Shown: positions 47,801 to 61,045 of the stretch, piece by piece
Layout of the letters: the number at the start of each line of letters is the position of its first letter
Position numbering within the stretch: position 1 is the stretch's first letter
From: Larus michahellis
Lineage: Eukaryota > Chordata > Aves > Charadriiformes > Laridae
Length of the DNA: 64,000 nt
Reading direction: 5' to 3'
NCBI RefSeq assembly: GCF_964199755.1
Contig: NC_133907.1
Location: 7,879,001-7,943,000, forward strand
Notes under the pieces: model-generated
The model's input: only the letters and a program-made list of their open reading frames with translations
Told to the model about the DNA's origin: nothing
Database searches by the model: none
Translations under genes and position numbers: made by a program

Positions 47801-48957
47801 GGGTCACAGATGTAACCTGAAGATGCTGCCAATAACAAACTTACTACATACCACAAGCGCTGGGGCAGAGCAAGACTGTCAAATTTACTGTTATGGCCAA
47901 CTAATGCTCTATTATTTAAAATGGGGGTGGATCTCGTGATTCGTGCTGACACATTCAAGATAATAAAAAAGCAAAACAAATGTACAGAAAAAACCAACCA
48001 ACCAACCCCAAACCAACAAAGGATTAATAAGTGGTGCCTGAGCACTGGACAAAAGGGCATATTGTACCAGAGACATACGACAGTGAAGTACCCTGAGCCA
48101 AATAAGAACTGTTTAGCTTGTCAGCTTTTGCAACCTGTATTGCACATTCCAGCATTTGCTGCATGATAAAGCCAAAATACTGCGTTGTACATCCTGAAGG
48201 TATCTGCTGTTCCGCTTGGGGCCAACTGTGCCCGGCTGCTACTTCAGCCACAGGCTCGTCGCCTCTTCAGAAAGACGGGGAGCGCTGCGGCGTGCACCCG
48301 TGTGCGCAGGGGGTGGCTATCTGTATATAGCTGCATATCTGCCTAGATATACACAGGTAGGTCATTTTTGAACGTTACACGGCCTGGTTCGTAAGTGAAA
48401 ACATCGCCCGTATAAATATTCCACATTTGAGGCAATTGCATGGAAGTTTAAGCACTGTGATTACATCCCTCACCTGGGGCTGACGCCCAGGCGGGGACGT
48501 GGGCTGCAAGGGAAAGCGGTCCTTGCATTTAACGTAGCTGCGTTTCTGCAAGATGTTATTTTCATTTTCTTTTTAAAATATTGATTCCCTCCCCGCTCCC
48601 CCCTCCCCCCCCCCCACTATCTCATCTAAGAAGTTCAGTGAAAGAATTTTTTGTTGTCTTTACTCAGATCAAAAAAAGAAAAAAAAAAAGTTTGCTCAGC
48701 TAGATGGTATGAACCCGAGTGGAGATGTACGACCTGCCAGGATTAGTATTTAATCTGTTGTCTCAAACAGGGCTTTTTACAAAGGCCTGAAGACATTTCA
48801 TGAGCTGAGAGTGATGGTGAACTGGAAGTTTATTACTCTGCAGTTAAGTCCAGTGGTACAGCTATTTCACTTTTAAAAATACTCTCAAAGAAAATATTGT
48901 ACAGACACTTTGGTTCAAGAAACAACAGTGTCATCTTAAACTTTATCTACTCTTCCC

Positions 48958-49206
48958 GTTTTTTGCCAGCATAGTTAAAACAAAAAAATGGCCACTAGTG
49001 TAGACTGAAGTATACCGGGATAAAAGTGCTTGCACTGGTATAAAAGTGGTCCAGCAAAGCAAAATAAGCTGTACCAGTATAAAGTGCTTTATAGCGATAC
49101 AACGGTTTTTACATTAGGACTTTTACTGGCATAGACACATCAATAACAAAGTTTTGCAATCGCTTCCCTGACATAACTATAAAACTTCTGAAGTGCAGAC
49201 TGTGCC
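48958..49206. repeat. Degenerate ancient interspersed repeat with partial inverted ends
   Basis: The segment contains repeated GTATAAAAGTG / AGTATAAAGTG words, CTAGTGTAGACTG on the left and GTGCAGACTGTGCC on the right. These resemble an old nonautonomous DNA-transposon-like family common in turtle and crocodile genomes (GTGTAGAC ends with GGTATAA units inside). Family assignment is from memory of the pattern and is tentative. Confidence 0.4.
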
Positions 49207-49329
49207 TTAGGTTTTAATCTGCACGAAGCTGGAGACTCTTTGCTGAAGTTCTTTTCAAAACCATCTAAACGTGTGGGGAGTCCGAGGTCAGGACCGTGAG
49301 GGCAGTGTTTGGAGCTGCGTAGGCAGAGG

Positions 49330-49396
49330 GTAAATACACTGAATTCGAAGGAGTAGCTCTGGATTTACACCTAATAACCGAATTCAGAATCTGGCT
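49330..49396. repeat. Palindromic amniote repeat remnant (copy 1)
   Basis: GTAAATACACTGAATTCGAAGGAGT, split by one to two mismatches, is followed by CTGGATTTACACC and ATTCAGAATCTGGC. This is the pattern of an old palindromic repeat in which ACTCCATTGACTTCAATGGAGT lies at the centre and TTTACACC words flank it. Copies 2 and 3 are at 54012 and 59889. Confidence 0.45.
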
Positions 49397-52300
49397 TCTG
49401 TTTTTTAGAAGTTGGTATAAATAAAGCCGAAGGAGGGAGGCGGTTGCGGGGAAGATGAGGAACGCGCTGGCGGGACGGGCGCGCACCATCTCTGGCCTGT
49501 GTTCGTTTGCAAAGGTACGTTGGCTTCTGTTCTCACTGTAATCCCACTGTCTTTATTTTTACATAATATTCCTAAATTCTGTGTGCTTGTGTGAAGTCAA
49601 CCACTGCAGGAAATAACTAAGAACAGGAGAAAAAAGAAATTCCAGGCAGCATTTCTCTCTGGAATCACTACTTAGCGGCTCATCTGGGGCCATCGATATT
49701 GACTTCAGATTCTGATAAATTCGGTCCTCAGACTGGTGAAATGTGAATTGAAATCTGCCTTTAGATGCGTATCATTTATGCTTTAGTTACAAGTTTCACA
49801 ACTTTACATTTGCTGGGGTCCAACCTGTCAGTTTGTACCTACCAATGTCCAGCTCAAGCTCTTCAGCACCGTCACTGAAAGGAGCCCTTCGTTTTAGTGA
49901 CATTCAATAACCTCTCGCTGATCGCTTTCAACTGACAGAGGTTTGGCAAAAAGGAAAGTTGCAACCTGTGGGATAAGTTGTGATGGGGAGCAGGAAAACC
50001 AGACCGGCGGGACCGCAGTGTCACTGACCCTCTTGTGACTTGGAGACCTGACAAGAAGCTGGTCTGAGGTCTGCCTTGGTGGTCAAGAATTACAACTCTG
50101 TGTCGCTCCTAAACACAGCTTCCTAGGAGCAAAAATAATATGTCCGGCTGTACTGTAAGGAGATGGGCACATACCAGTAGGGCTTTTTCAAAATATATCG
50201 AGGTGGTTATATCGGTGCTCTTGCTTGGGGACAGATGGCCTTTAAAGCCTGCTGTAATTGCAACATATTGATCTGGAATCTGTGATCAATACTGTCTTTA
50301 TAGAGAGAGTTTTAAATATAAATTGCGTCGTATATCTGTTTGCGGAGACAAAAGCCCTGCGTGACAGAGATCCACCTCCACTCAGCCGAGGCGCTTTCTC
50401 CTGCCTGAGAGCTACGATGGCAAGTGGAGAGGGGACAGGGATGGTGGCCTCAGCCCAGCCTGGCCTCGGGCGCTGAGCAGTCATGGCTTCGCTGGGAAGA
50501 CGCCTCTGCCAAAAATCACGTTGCCGTCTTCCATTCCCTTGCGTTTCCTCAAGAGGTTTGACCGCAGGATGACGTTCACAGCGAGACCAGCGGGAGGGCT
50601 GACCTGAGCTGCTGTGCTTGAACCAGGGCAGCGCCTTCGCGGGAGGATGGGCCCGGCGGTAATTAGCAGAGAGCGACGCTGGTGTCTCCCCGCGGTACCT
50701 CTCACCCAGAGGCTGCCCCGGGCCAAAACTCCGTGACTTTTGTACTTTCCCGATCACCGAGGGCAGCTTGCTTCCCGTGCAAAGCCTGCACGGATGCTTC
50801 CCAGTGGGAATATCCCCTTCTATTTTAGGAACTGAACCACGGGTATAAATTAATAAATATAGCACTTCATCAAAACACGATTAAGGAAAGAAAAAAGACC
50901 AAAAATGAGGGAAACAATCCTTGCCATCTGAATGTGTGAGAGTTGACTCAATAGCCTGTAAAATTGGCTTGGAAGGCTTCAACTCCTATCGTGTTAATAT
51001 ATAATTATTGATTTTTAAAATGACTTCTTATATCCTCCATGATCTCTAAAAAAGCTAGGGAGGTCAGTCTTGTAAATACTTTTACAAGTAGGTAATAAAA
51101 CCCATGATAAGTTGCATTGACAAGTAATTACTGGGCAGGTTTGTTAGCGGATTCTTAAAGATTTTTTTTTTAAACTAACAATTATTATTGTACTGATGAC
51201 AGCCATTTTTAAAGTTAAGTGTCTTTCTCCCTCTCAGCTTAAATAATAAGAGCCTGGGAAAAACACCTGAGACTGATCCACTGAAATTCTTACATATTAG
51301 GCTCCAAAGAGATGCTAATTACGTCTCCCCCTTTTAAAAGAGAACATTTTTTTTAAGCTGATATGGCTTCTTTTGACATAGATGGTGGCGGGAAGGGAGC
51401 TACTGTTTGTGAATAAATCTCTCAAAGCAGTGTGTAAGGGTAACAATTCTTACTGCTTTATTGCAGCGCAAGAGCATAAACAGCTTGGATATGTGGTGTA
51501 TCAATATGCCACTTGTTAATAAGCAAGGACGTGAATCATAAATATTCGGCTGTTTGATCACCAGGCTTTTAATTAATGTTTTGATGATCTCCAATAAGAA
51601 TAAAAGTCAGAACGATAGATATTGAGTAGATACGACAGAGAAAAGATGCAATGATTTTCTGTGTTACCTGATTTATATGACAGATAAACTATCAACTCAT
51701 CCAGATTCGTACAGAGAAAGAGAGAGGAGCGACGTACATTTTCTCTTTTTATATTGTATTGTAAAAAAAATAAAAAAATCACTTAATTCAAATGTGTACC
51801 TAAAATGTTCCCAGAGGACAGCGATGCAGGCAAAATAATCAAGGTTTAGCAGTGTGTAATAAAGGTTTGTGGCCAGATTTTAAATGAAGTAGCTTTTCCT
51901 GCACTTGCCTGTGCCGGAGCGAAGGTTCCTGAGCAAAACCCGCTGCTGGGCCGGCCAGACCTCCCTGGGGGGACCGGCCCTCCCAAAAAACTTGAGAGAG
52001 GTTTTCAGCTCGGGGGTCCCAGGTGCTGGCATGGCTGGGGCTGGGGTGGCTGGTGGTGGGACCGTGTTTTCTGTTGTCACCACGAGCCCTCTGCTCACCG
52101 GCAATGGGGCACCAGGGACACCTCTTTTCTGCCAAACCTGAGCAGCAGCCGCCCCACGGAGCTCCAGCCCCAGACGCCGCAGGCTGGCTGGGGCCGCAGG
52201 GCCACCCTCTTGTGGGAAGAGGCCTCCTCACTCCCAGTACCAGCCTGCATTGGCTTCCCTGTGGCTCGGCCATGGCGTCAAGAGGCAAAACATGCATCAC

Positions 52301-53645
52301 AGAAAGTTTCTACCCAAGCAGATGCCAAAAGGTGACAGGGCGCAGGATTGGGGCTGTCATAAGTTGGTGGGAACTTCACCTGTCGGATGCCACAATAAGC
52401 CAAATGTTTTTTTTAGAGCATCCAAAAGCTTGGGGAAAGGAGCGGGGCTGGGGGTACGTGCATGGTTCCTCCCAAGGGGCATTTTACTGCAGCGCTCGCT
52501 GCCTTTGGATCCGTGCCGCAGGACCCACCTCGTGCAACTTCACTTAATAACTCTGAACTGGGCTGTGCAATTTAACAGCTTCTGAGGAGCTCGATGCTAA
52601 TGCATTGATTTTGCTTTAATAGAATTTTGTTGTCAATGGCCGGTGCTCAGCACGGTGCAGGCTTCAATCTTAACCCATCTGAAGGCTCTGCTCGTTTCCA
52701 GTTGAGCTCCGTTCATTTCCAGTTGAATAGGTTAAGCAAAGACAGACCTCACTGTTCTCAATTCACTTTATGATCCTCCCATCATAAAAAATAATATCAG
52801 CACCTTGCTTTTCATGTCAGAACTACATTTGAGCTGCTATTCCCTATGCCCATGAGTAAATCCCATAAAAGCCGCCCCGTTGTACTGTCGCTATTTTTCC
52901 TTGTGGATGATTGATTGATGGATGAGTGCTGACACTTCAATGAAGCTATTTCGACTGCCATCTCAATCCGATGATGTGAGGGGTATATTTTCTGTCCATG
53001 CCTCATTACTTCAGAATGACATTCCTGGAACTTCATTTACTTTTTCCCTCCTTCCCTCAAGCGCCATATTTTTTCCCATCTAGGTTATGCATGCCATAAA
53101 AAAAGCAATTTGCTATTATATGTGGCATAAGGGCAACACTTTCCCTAGGAGGTAAATAAGAAGGGCCTTTTTTTCTCCTCCATGTTGAGTTTAGGGATCA
53201 TGTCAAAATTTCCCAAACTGTGCCAAAACAGGCCCTTCTGCGCAAGCCACAGGGAATGCAGTAAACATATTTAGTCTGATTTTGTGAATGCTGCGCTTCA
53301 ATTATATCCTTGGACTTCTAAAATAAAACAACAGTAAGAGACACCCCAAAGCCCCCTCTCATTTGAGAGAGATCCTCTTCTCAACTTGCGCCTAGCGTAC
53401 TTTGAATATTTCGTTTGCAACGGAGTAGCAATTTACGACTTGATCCAGGCTTATTTTTCCTTGGAGAATACGGGAAGTTCATCGTTAAATGCAGAGATGG
53501 ATTTTTTTCTACTGGAGGCTGCTTTCGCTGCGAGGAAACGCGCAGCGAGAGTAAACAGGGCTGTGCCTGGATTTCCGAGCAGTGCACGGGGCGACGTGAG
53601 GCTGGCGACATTAGCATATCCTGGAAGATTTTGTGAGTTGACTCG

Positions 53646-53859
53646 GGACCCGATTTTAATCTGTGTAATACAGTATTCCCGTTAATAATAATGTATAATT
53701 AAGACATCCGTTAAAAATCCATAACGTTAATTTAATGGAGAAAATCTAATACAGTTCTATTGGAATTTTTACGTTAAATTAACTTTAACGGGCTTTTAAT
53801 GGATGTCTTAATTAGATCTCATTATTAACGTGAATATTCCACAAATTAAAATCGGGACC
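53646..53859. repeat. Foldback element: about 210-bp imperfect palindrome
   Basis: The left arm (about 53646-53745) and right arm (about 53768-53859) are reverse complements over roughly 95 bp each with few differences. CCCGATTTTAAT (53649-53660) pairs with ATTAAAATCGGG (53845-53856), and 53696-53716 pairs with 53794-53814 at 20 of 21 positions. The loop is about 22 bp. A 9-bp direct repeat, GTTGACTCG, flanks a larger unit (53637-53645 and 53937-53945) exactly 300 bp apart, possibly by chance. It resembles a MITE or one of the old palindromic conserved repeats of vertebrates. Confidence 0.85.
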
Positions 53860-54011
53860 TCAAAGTTTTAATGAAAAAAGTTACAAGCACAAATTTGAAA
53901 TGGCCGTCTTTGTAGCCCCCTTCTCCCCAGGTCTCGGTTGACTCGAGGACAGCTCTGCTGCGCAGCCCGTCCCCGCCGGCGGCACTCGCCAGGCCGGACG
54001 GAGGGCGCGAA

Positions 54012-54108
54012 GACCAGATTCTGATCTCATTTACAGCGGCATAAATCCAACGTACCGCCATTGACTACAACAGAGAGATTTAGATTGACACTCACCTAAC
54101 TGAGAAAG
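54012..54108. repeat. Palindromic amniote repeat remnant (copy 2)
   Basis: CCAGATTCTGATCTCATTTACA, interrupted by mismatches, is followed by CGGCATAAATCC, CCATTGACTACAACAGAG and CACCTAACTGAGA. The order matches the same palindromic family as copy 1, with the ATTGACTTCAATGG-type centre. It begins about 150 bp after the foldback element. Confidence 0.55.
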
Positions 54109-54118
54109 GAACTCTACT

Positions 54119-54190
54119 TTTATCTTTTATATCTATATATAGATATTTATATAGCGATATTTATATATAGATATACCTATATTTATATAA
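54119..54190. repeat. AT-rich simple repeat, (TATATC/GATATA)-like
   Basis: Repeated ATATAGATAT and ATATTTATAT units form a degenerate low-complexity tract with strong self-complementarity. Confidence 0.85.
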
Positions 54191-57100
54191 TGTTCAATAA
54201 TCTAACAATAGTACTTTTGTTTAAAAATCACTCCATCGCATATGTCTCGTCATAAACCGTAATGGAGATTTAAATATATATCTATATCTGAGGAATAAAA
54301 CAAACTGAAAATAATCCATTTTAAACAAATCTTTGGCAGCAACATGGTTAAGCATAACTATTTGAACAACTTGCACAGAAGATTAACATTGTTCAGAGGT
54401 TTTTTGGCTCAGAATCTGTTTTAACTTAATAATTCTTGTACTTACTGTGATGTATTGATCCCTAGTGCAATGACTGGATTGGGCAACCCAGGTGCAACAG
54501 TAATAGCTGCACAGAATAGAAACATTTCCTTTAGACAAACTATCCCAAAGGGGTTATAAATAGGAAATGGACATTACCATGAAAAGTAAAGCTTCCAACG
54601 TGACTGCATCTTGTGTAGCACACTTGGACATTAAACTATGAAGAATTTTTTTTTCCTGTCAAGTGTTACAAATTGACGAAATAAGTACATCAATGTTCTC
54701 AGTCATTATCTTACTTCAGTGGCACTTTGTTTTAGTGACAGCAAAAAGGGACAGCGGAGACCAGACAGCCCCAGTGCAGTTTATCAATGAAAATCTAATA
54801 TTGTCCATAAGCAGGGGAGTGGAAATCAATACTTCATTACCAAATTGTTAGTGAGGATGAAGAAGAATAGCGGGAGTTTTTTGGCAGTCTTCTCGGTCCG
54901 GGTTGTTGTGAGTTCAATGTCAGGATCGGAGTGACACGTAGAGGCGGGCTGGGTGCGGGAAGCCTGGGCTGGAGAGCTGGAACTAAGGCATTTGTCCTGC
55001 AAGCAGAATAAGGATAACAACTATCATTACCGAATTTCTCATCACAATTCCAGATTTTATTGAATATGTACTTTTATCAATAGAAATTTTGGGAAATGAG
55101 TCAGCTTTGCTTTACGTTGTCCACCCATAGGCTCACAAAAAGCAAGAACACGGAAGTGTGAATAAAAAACCTCAGATCCTTACGTCTGTAACTGGGCAGG
55201 GATTAATGGGTAAACTCCAACTGATGCTGTGGCTCTGCCTGGCCCACTGAGTGTGTTACTCTGCATCTCTGCTTTTCCCTCATGTTGATTAAACCTGGAC
55301 AACACGATGACCCTCATTCTACAACCAGCCAAGAATATGCCCTAAAATCCTCAGGGTGAATTGGACATCTTGGTACCCACATGGTGTTTAAATTACTGGC
55401 CTATTGCTGTGTTATTTCTGGTGGTTAAAGCACCTCCCCGGCACTAAAAGCCGCCGTTCTTCCACTGTACCTCTTCCATTCTGCAACTACTAAAAGTGCT
55501 AAGTGACTCAAGTTGTGAAGTTACTTCTACATGGAGACAGAAGGTGCTTGTTTAACTTAACTTCAATATGTGGGTTTAAAAGTTCAGCCTAAAGTTGAAT
55601 TCTGTTTTGCTTATAACCTGGGAGAAAGATACTGAGAAAAGCAGTAGAAAAAAAAACAACTGGAAAAATAGGGTGAGAAATGAGGCAGGCAATAAGTAGA
55701 GTGAAAGTCAATCTGGAGAGAGCACAGAGCAAAAAAGACCAGCAGTGGGCAAAGAGAAATATGTTACTGAAAAATATATTATCTGTTCAAGGCCACGGAC
55801 ATTTCAGCAAACACAACTCAAATCCTGCGGTGCGTTCCCTGTGTTCTGGCTAAATCAACTGGAAATTCAGTAGTAGCTTTATTTAAAGTAAAATAAACTC
55901 AGCTTTTAAAAAAAATCCATATGAAAACAAAAAGGTACATTGACTTCATGCTATTTAGTTTATAATTTGGTTTGTTTTACAATATCTTCACCTTTTCAGT
56001 TCTCACAGTGATGCTGAGTTTTGCATTGGCAACCCAAACCTGCTATGGAGAATTGTTGGAAGGGAAGAAGAGGTTTTGGCAGCTGAATGTAGAGACTTTT
56101 GGCAACTGAGGATGCATGGAAGTCAGTTTGAAATTGTGGTGAATACCTTAGATCATTATTCCCACTTAAAAGATATTAAAAGCAATCCATGTTGACACTT
56201 TAAAATGTTGTCTTTAGGTTTCAGAAGTAACGCTCCACAGCAATTCACACTTTGCAAAGCTATTATTTTTCACTGCAGAATGACAAAGTTGTGTCAGTTT
56301 ACACCTTGTTCAAATTTTAAAGAAATCCAGAAGTCTGACTATTGTAACGCCTAGAGCTGAAATACAGCCATGCCATGAGCTGGCTCTGCTTCTGCGGCCA
56401 AGTTCTCAGCTGCAGAATCGCCCTCTGCAAATGGCCTAAGTGCAGACCTCGGAGATGGCACAGGCCTTTGACTGTACCTTTCCGAGTAGATTTTTGCAGC
56501 CCTCACCAGGATGGAAAGCTGCCCACGGCATGCTGAGTCCTGCCTTGGATCATATCAGGCTCTACAGCAGCTCTGACACGAAGAGCATCTGTCTAACTCA
56601 TGGGTGCGGGACACAGACACTATGGGCTGGTCCCGCATAGGCCAACATGAGAGGCAGTGGTGAAACAGCTGAGTGCAGGAGCAATAACTCTTGATTAATT
56701 CAACTCTGCCTCCAGAATGTCGTTAGGACAATTAAGCAGCATGTAGTATTAAATCTGGGAAGGAGTCTTGGTTTGAAGCAAAGTAACTGCAGAGTATTGG
56801 TCCCCTGCCAGTGGGAAATATTTATCAAGGGCTTGGATTGGAAAACTGAAAAGCCAGACTCCTGCCTCCTTTTCTTTTGATTCGTTGTGAGGAAGGTCCT
56901 TGTATTAGACCAGCTGTAAAATTCCTGGTTGCTCCCACATCATAAGGGGAGCATGGACAAAGCAACATTAAGGACATCGTTAACCCTTGGCAGAGCTCTT
57001 CAGAGGCACATCAGTCAGGGTGTAGGTCCATGAGAAACTCCTCTGGCAACGAACCCGTTTCAGACGTTCTTGCCCCTTCCTATCATTTCCACCCCACAGT

Positions 57101-59888
57101 GCGATACCATCCTCAGCTGCCTCCCTGCAACCGTCCGTGGGTCTGCACCACCCCAGCCAAAAACTGGGTCCATCCCTGATGTGTTTCACAAGGGCCCACA
57201 CAAAACACTTCCAACCGGAGTCCCCAGTGCGGGGCTGGGACCGCACAGCCAACGGGGAAGGGTGGAAATCTCTCTTCCACTGGTTTTGCTGCTGGAGGGA
57301 AGATAAGATGGAGCAAGGCACCCGGGAGCTGGAGGGGATTCTCTGCACTGCTGCACGTGTGCAGGCAGTTTTGGTTTAGCACTGCTATAAAAGCCACTTG
57401 TGACAATTGTATAAATTTTTGAGGCTTAGTGTCTATGTACTTGACTAATGGTAACATCCATGCATGACTAAAATCAATTGGGACTTGGCATTGATTTCAA
57501 TGGGATAAGTACTTCCCCCCTAGGTCTTCTGGCCAACCAGTCTCCATCCTTGGGGTTTTTTTTTTTTGCATTGATATCACTGCAGGCTGGGACAGGACTT
57601 TGGGAAATTAATTAGTGTGAGCCCTGATCAATAAGGGTCATAGTTTATGTATTTCATTATCAAGTCTCGAAGAGATTCAGGGAGTATGTGGAGAGCTTGT
57701 CACCCGCAGTCTAGGGCATAGCAGTTTGGACATTCAAACAGCACTCGATGGGCAAAGTTTGTTGCTTCCTGGGCATTTGTTGAAATGTAGTTCAACCTCT
57801 ACCATAAAGAAAACTCCGTAATCTAAATTATATTATGAAAATGTGGTGGAGGGTGTTCGCTATGCTGATGTCTTGTACAGCGTATGTTAAATATCAGTTG
57901 CAGATACTGAAGCTTTGCTTTTATTTAACATTAATTATCAAGCCATCAACGGATGTAAAAAGTTGTATCTATTTTAACGCGGATGTGACAGGACACAGGA
58001 TTCCTTCTAGCAATCACCTTCCCACTCCTTGTCCATGGCACAGCTTCCCTCTCCTCATTCAAATCTTGCCGTAAAAACACAGCTGTGAAACCTTTGAAAT
58101 AGGAACTCTCAAACACGTCTGCAATCTGAGACAACTGTCAACTATATGTCAACAGGTCATCGCGCCTGTGTCCGGCCTTGGCGGGCTGGCACCGCGCTGC
58201 TCAGCTCCGCTCCTTAGCCCCCGCAGGGCTGCGGCTCAGGAGAGCAGCGGTGAGCTCGCTCTGCCTTTCACACGCAAACTCATGCCAAATTCTGTACTTT
58301 TCTTTGCTCTCCCTACTCTCCTTTTGCCCTTTTCTCCATGGCCAAAAGCCACACTCACTGAACGACGCAGCTTCCAGCGGACACGGGCTGTCTGCTCACG
58401 GGGGAGTGTTCAAGTCCTTCGCTTGGGGATTGCTGTCACTGTTTGCTTTTTGGGTTCTGCAGAACACTGACCACTTCCGCGGCACGGTCCGAAGCGTGAT
58501 GGTACTCTAGAGCCAGGCTGATGACAGCAGGCTCATGCGTTTATAATGCCTTTTTTTTTTTGGTATTTCCAGATCTTTGCTAACATCATTTCATCATCTT
58601 CTGTTAGTGTAACGGAATAACAAAAATGACAATACGTATCTGTGATCCACCCACCAAAGGCCACAGGAGTCTATGGATCAAAACCTTTTCATGCTGCAGC
58701 TGTACCTACAGTAATAAATTGCAGGACTCTTAAAAGGCCAAATAGAAAGACACAGACAGTCCCTTTGTGGTTACCAAACACGTTATCTCTAGATGTCATT
58801 TTTGACCTACTTTTGCTAGATTTTTACAGCAGCAGAAAATCTGTTCCTTAAAGAATCATGCTCACGTGCATAATACCTAGATAGGGAGAAAAAGCAAATC
58901 TGGATATATTTTATTTCACTTAGGACTCCTCTCACCATGAATTACAATATTACAGACTCTAAATGCCTTCTCGTTACCCATAATTATAACTAAAATTATA
59001 TCAATCTAAACAGTAACTACTCAAATGATTCATCCTGATTGTAAGGAGCATGCTCTCTTAAGTTATGCCTGCCCATCCATTTTAAAGCCTTGCGGCAGGA
59101 ATAGCTTTCCAGAAGGTCATTTAACAGCACATTAAATAAATAAATAGAACATATTTGTTTCAGAAAACACACTCTGGTAGGGTAGGAAAGCATTTTGGGA
59201 GAGGTAAGAATAACCCTTGTGAAAACTAATACTTTCAGCTCTTCCCTGTTCTTGCTGAGGGTGCAACACCCGCCCAAACACCTGCAGAGGCTGCACATGA
59301 TGCCAGCAGAAGGTCCCTAAAGTTCTTCACACCGAGTGGTGGTGTGACAAGAAGCTGTGCTATGCACTGCCCAGAAGTCACCGTCAGCTGCCCAACAGGC
59401 CGCAGCAGAGCTCAGGGAGAGGAGGACACACCAACACAACTCACCACGGTCACCAGCAGGTCCCTGAGCCGCTCACGTCCCTGCAGAAGGCACCCGCCTT
59501 TGTGTATTCAACCTGATCCATCAGACGCACGGAGAGGGGAGAGTAGAAAAAGGCCTCCTTTATTGTAAAAGTAAAACGTATTTCTGTCCCGTGATCTAAG
59601 CTTATGAGAATGCAGGACAAGATAATGGAAAAGAAATGTGGGCTCAGATGTTCCTGGGGTGTGTCTGCCTAAATACAAAACCGTCTGACTGCGGTAACAC
59701 CCAGGTGGAGGAGTTTTGAGACCTCATTGCCTGGGATGATGGAAACTACATTTAATAGAAACTTGAAGTCATTAAGTTGCTTCTATCTCAGAAAACTCTT
59801 TGTTGAAGATACTTTGCTAAGAGGCTAAGGCCAAGGCCTGATAAAAGACCTCTGGATTTCAGCCGCAAGGTCATCAGAGCATGTACCT

Positions 59889-59957
59889 GCAGCTGGTGCA
59901 AAGCACCTCATCTCCAGGAGGTCAATGAAGTTGTGCTGATTTACCTCAGCTGGCCTG
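59889..59957. repeat. Palindromic amniote repeat remnant (copy 3)
   Basis: GCAGCTGGTGCAAA at the left, GGTCAATGAAGTTGTGCTGATTTACCTCAGCTGG (with mismatches) at the right: the CAGCTGGTGTAAAT ... ATTTACACCAGCTG palindrome common in turtles and crocodilians. The centre is degenerate. Confidence 0.6.
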
Positions 59958-60325
59958 GACCAACAGTTTCTGGGTACAAAAGAAGAATCTCCTTGAAATC
60001 TGACAAAAATCCCAATAACCTTTCACATTCTGGGTATCCTCTTTCAGAAACTTCTGATGGCTGTGCATGTAGTTTTGTAAGACTTAGATCTCTCAGCTGT
60101 GATCCTGGTTGAGCAAAACTCTTAAGCGTATGCCTACTCGTGTTGTGCAGTGAGCACAGTGCCCCATCTCTGCCAGGGGCTGGGGACTATCGGTACCAAA
60201 CACCGTGCTGGGCTGCGCAGGTGCAGCAACGCTGGCGTTTTAGGGGCTTATCTGTGTGGGCAGGTCTTCGCAGGCATGTCCGCGGATCAATCATGCCACC
60301 TGAGCGATGCAAAAATTCTTCTGCA

Positions 60326-60400
60326 TGTATATTATATTTTATGTACAAATACAAATATAACGTACGAATATAAATATATTTTTATACGTAAGTACATATA
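60326..60400. repeat. AT-rich low-complexity tract
   Basis: TATATTATATTTTATG and ACAAATACAAATATAA units, then TATAAATATATTTTTATACG. This is simple sequence with no other feature. Confidence 0.8.
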
Positions 60401-60983
60401 TGCATTTCTAGACAAACAGCAGCCCCATCAGAGGTACTGAGCACGTGCAGCAGTGCCCAGCTCACTCGGGTTACTAGACATCCCTGAACAAATACAGTTA
60501 GATCCTCCAAATCCACCTGAACAACACGGCTTGTGAGAACGCCGACATCTGTTAGCCTCGCTCCCCAGAGGGCAGGCACTTGCTTCCGTGAATGACTAGA
60601 AGAGGATGCGGGAGTATTTTAAAAGCAAGAACGATGAGAGACATCCCCAAAGGCAGAGGCAAATGGAAGATGCGGTGAGGTGAGCGCTGCTGGCTGAAGC
60701 AGCCCCATTCCTCCTGCCGTGTACGACCACTCACCGGTGCCGGCTGTGCGGTGCCGCAGATCAGGGGGCTATTTTGGCTGAGAAAAATCATCAATAATAA
60801 TTTTTTTTGTTTCCTGATAGTTTGGGCAATCCGGCTCTTTGCTGCCCAGCTACGGCAGCGCTGAGGGGGCAGGGAGGGCGCAGGGGGAGCAGCCGGCGTT
60901 GCTGCCAGAAGCACTGCACGCTGCTTCCTTCGGAGGAAGGGAAGAGAGCGGGATGGGTGCTAAAACCCAGAGATCTGGCGCGC

Positions 60984-61045
60984 ATAGCTTTAGGCAAATC
61001 ATTTCACCTCCCTGAGTGCCTCAGCTGTTTCGCTGATAGACAGAA
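60984..61045 (+). repeat. MIR-like SINE core fragment
   Basis: TTAGGCAAATCATTTCACCTCC followed by CTGAGTGCCTCAG and TTTCGCTGATAGACAGAAT tracks the MIR consensus segment GGGCAAGTCACTTAACCTCTCTGTGCCTCAGTTTCC... in order. It is a short ancient copy. Confidence 0.65.

Larger units (their letters stand above)
47801..53640. other. Gene-free stretch with ancient repeats and enhancer-like blocks
   Basis: No gene recognised. Ancient repeat remnants lie at 48958-49206 and 49330-49396. Blocks at about 50930-51340, 51400-51640 and 52560-53350 are AT-rich unique sequence and may be conserved noncoding elements. Segments 50390-50780 and 51900-52260 are more GC-rich and carry only chance-like open frames. 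A C11 run lies near 48607. Confidence 0.5.

Noticed and set aside
53386-53685. Cys-containing frames just upstream of the foldback
   Set aside because: Two frames are open at once, no splice pair was found, and the longer frame runs into the palindrome.
57395-57545. Further copy of the palindromic repeat (GGCATTGATTTCAATGGG)
   Set aside because: Only the central word matches and no flanking TTTACACC-type words were found, so the call is not supported.
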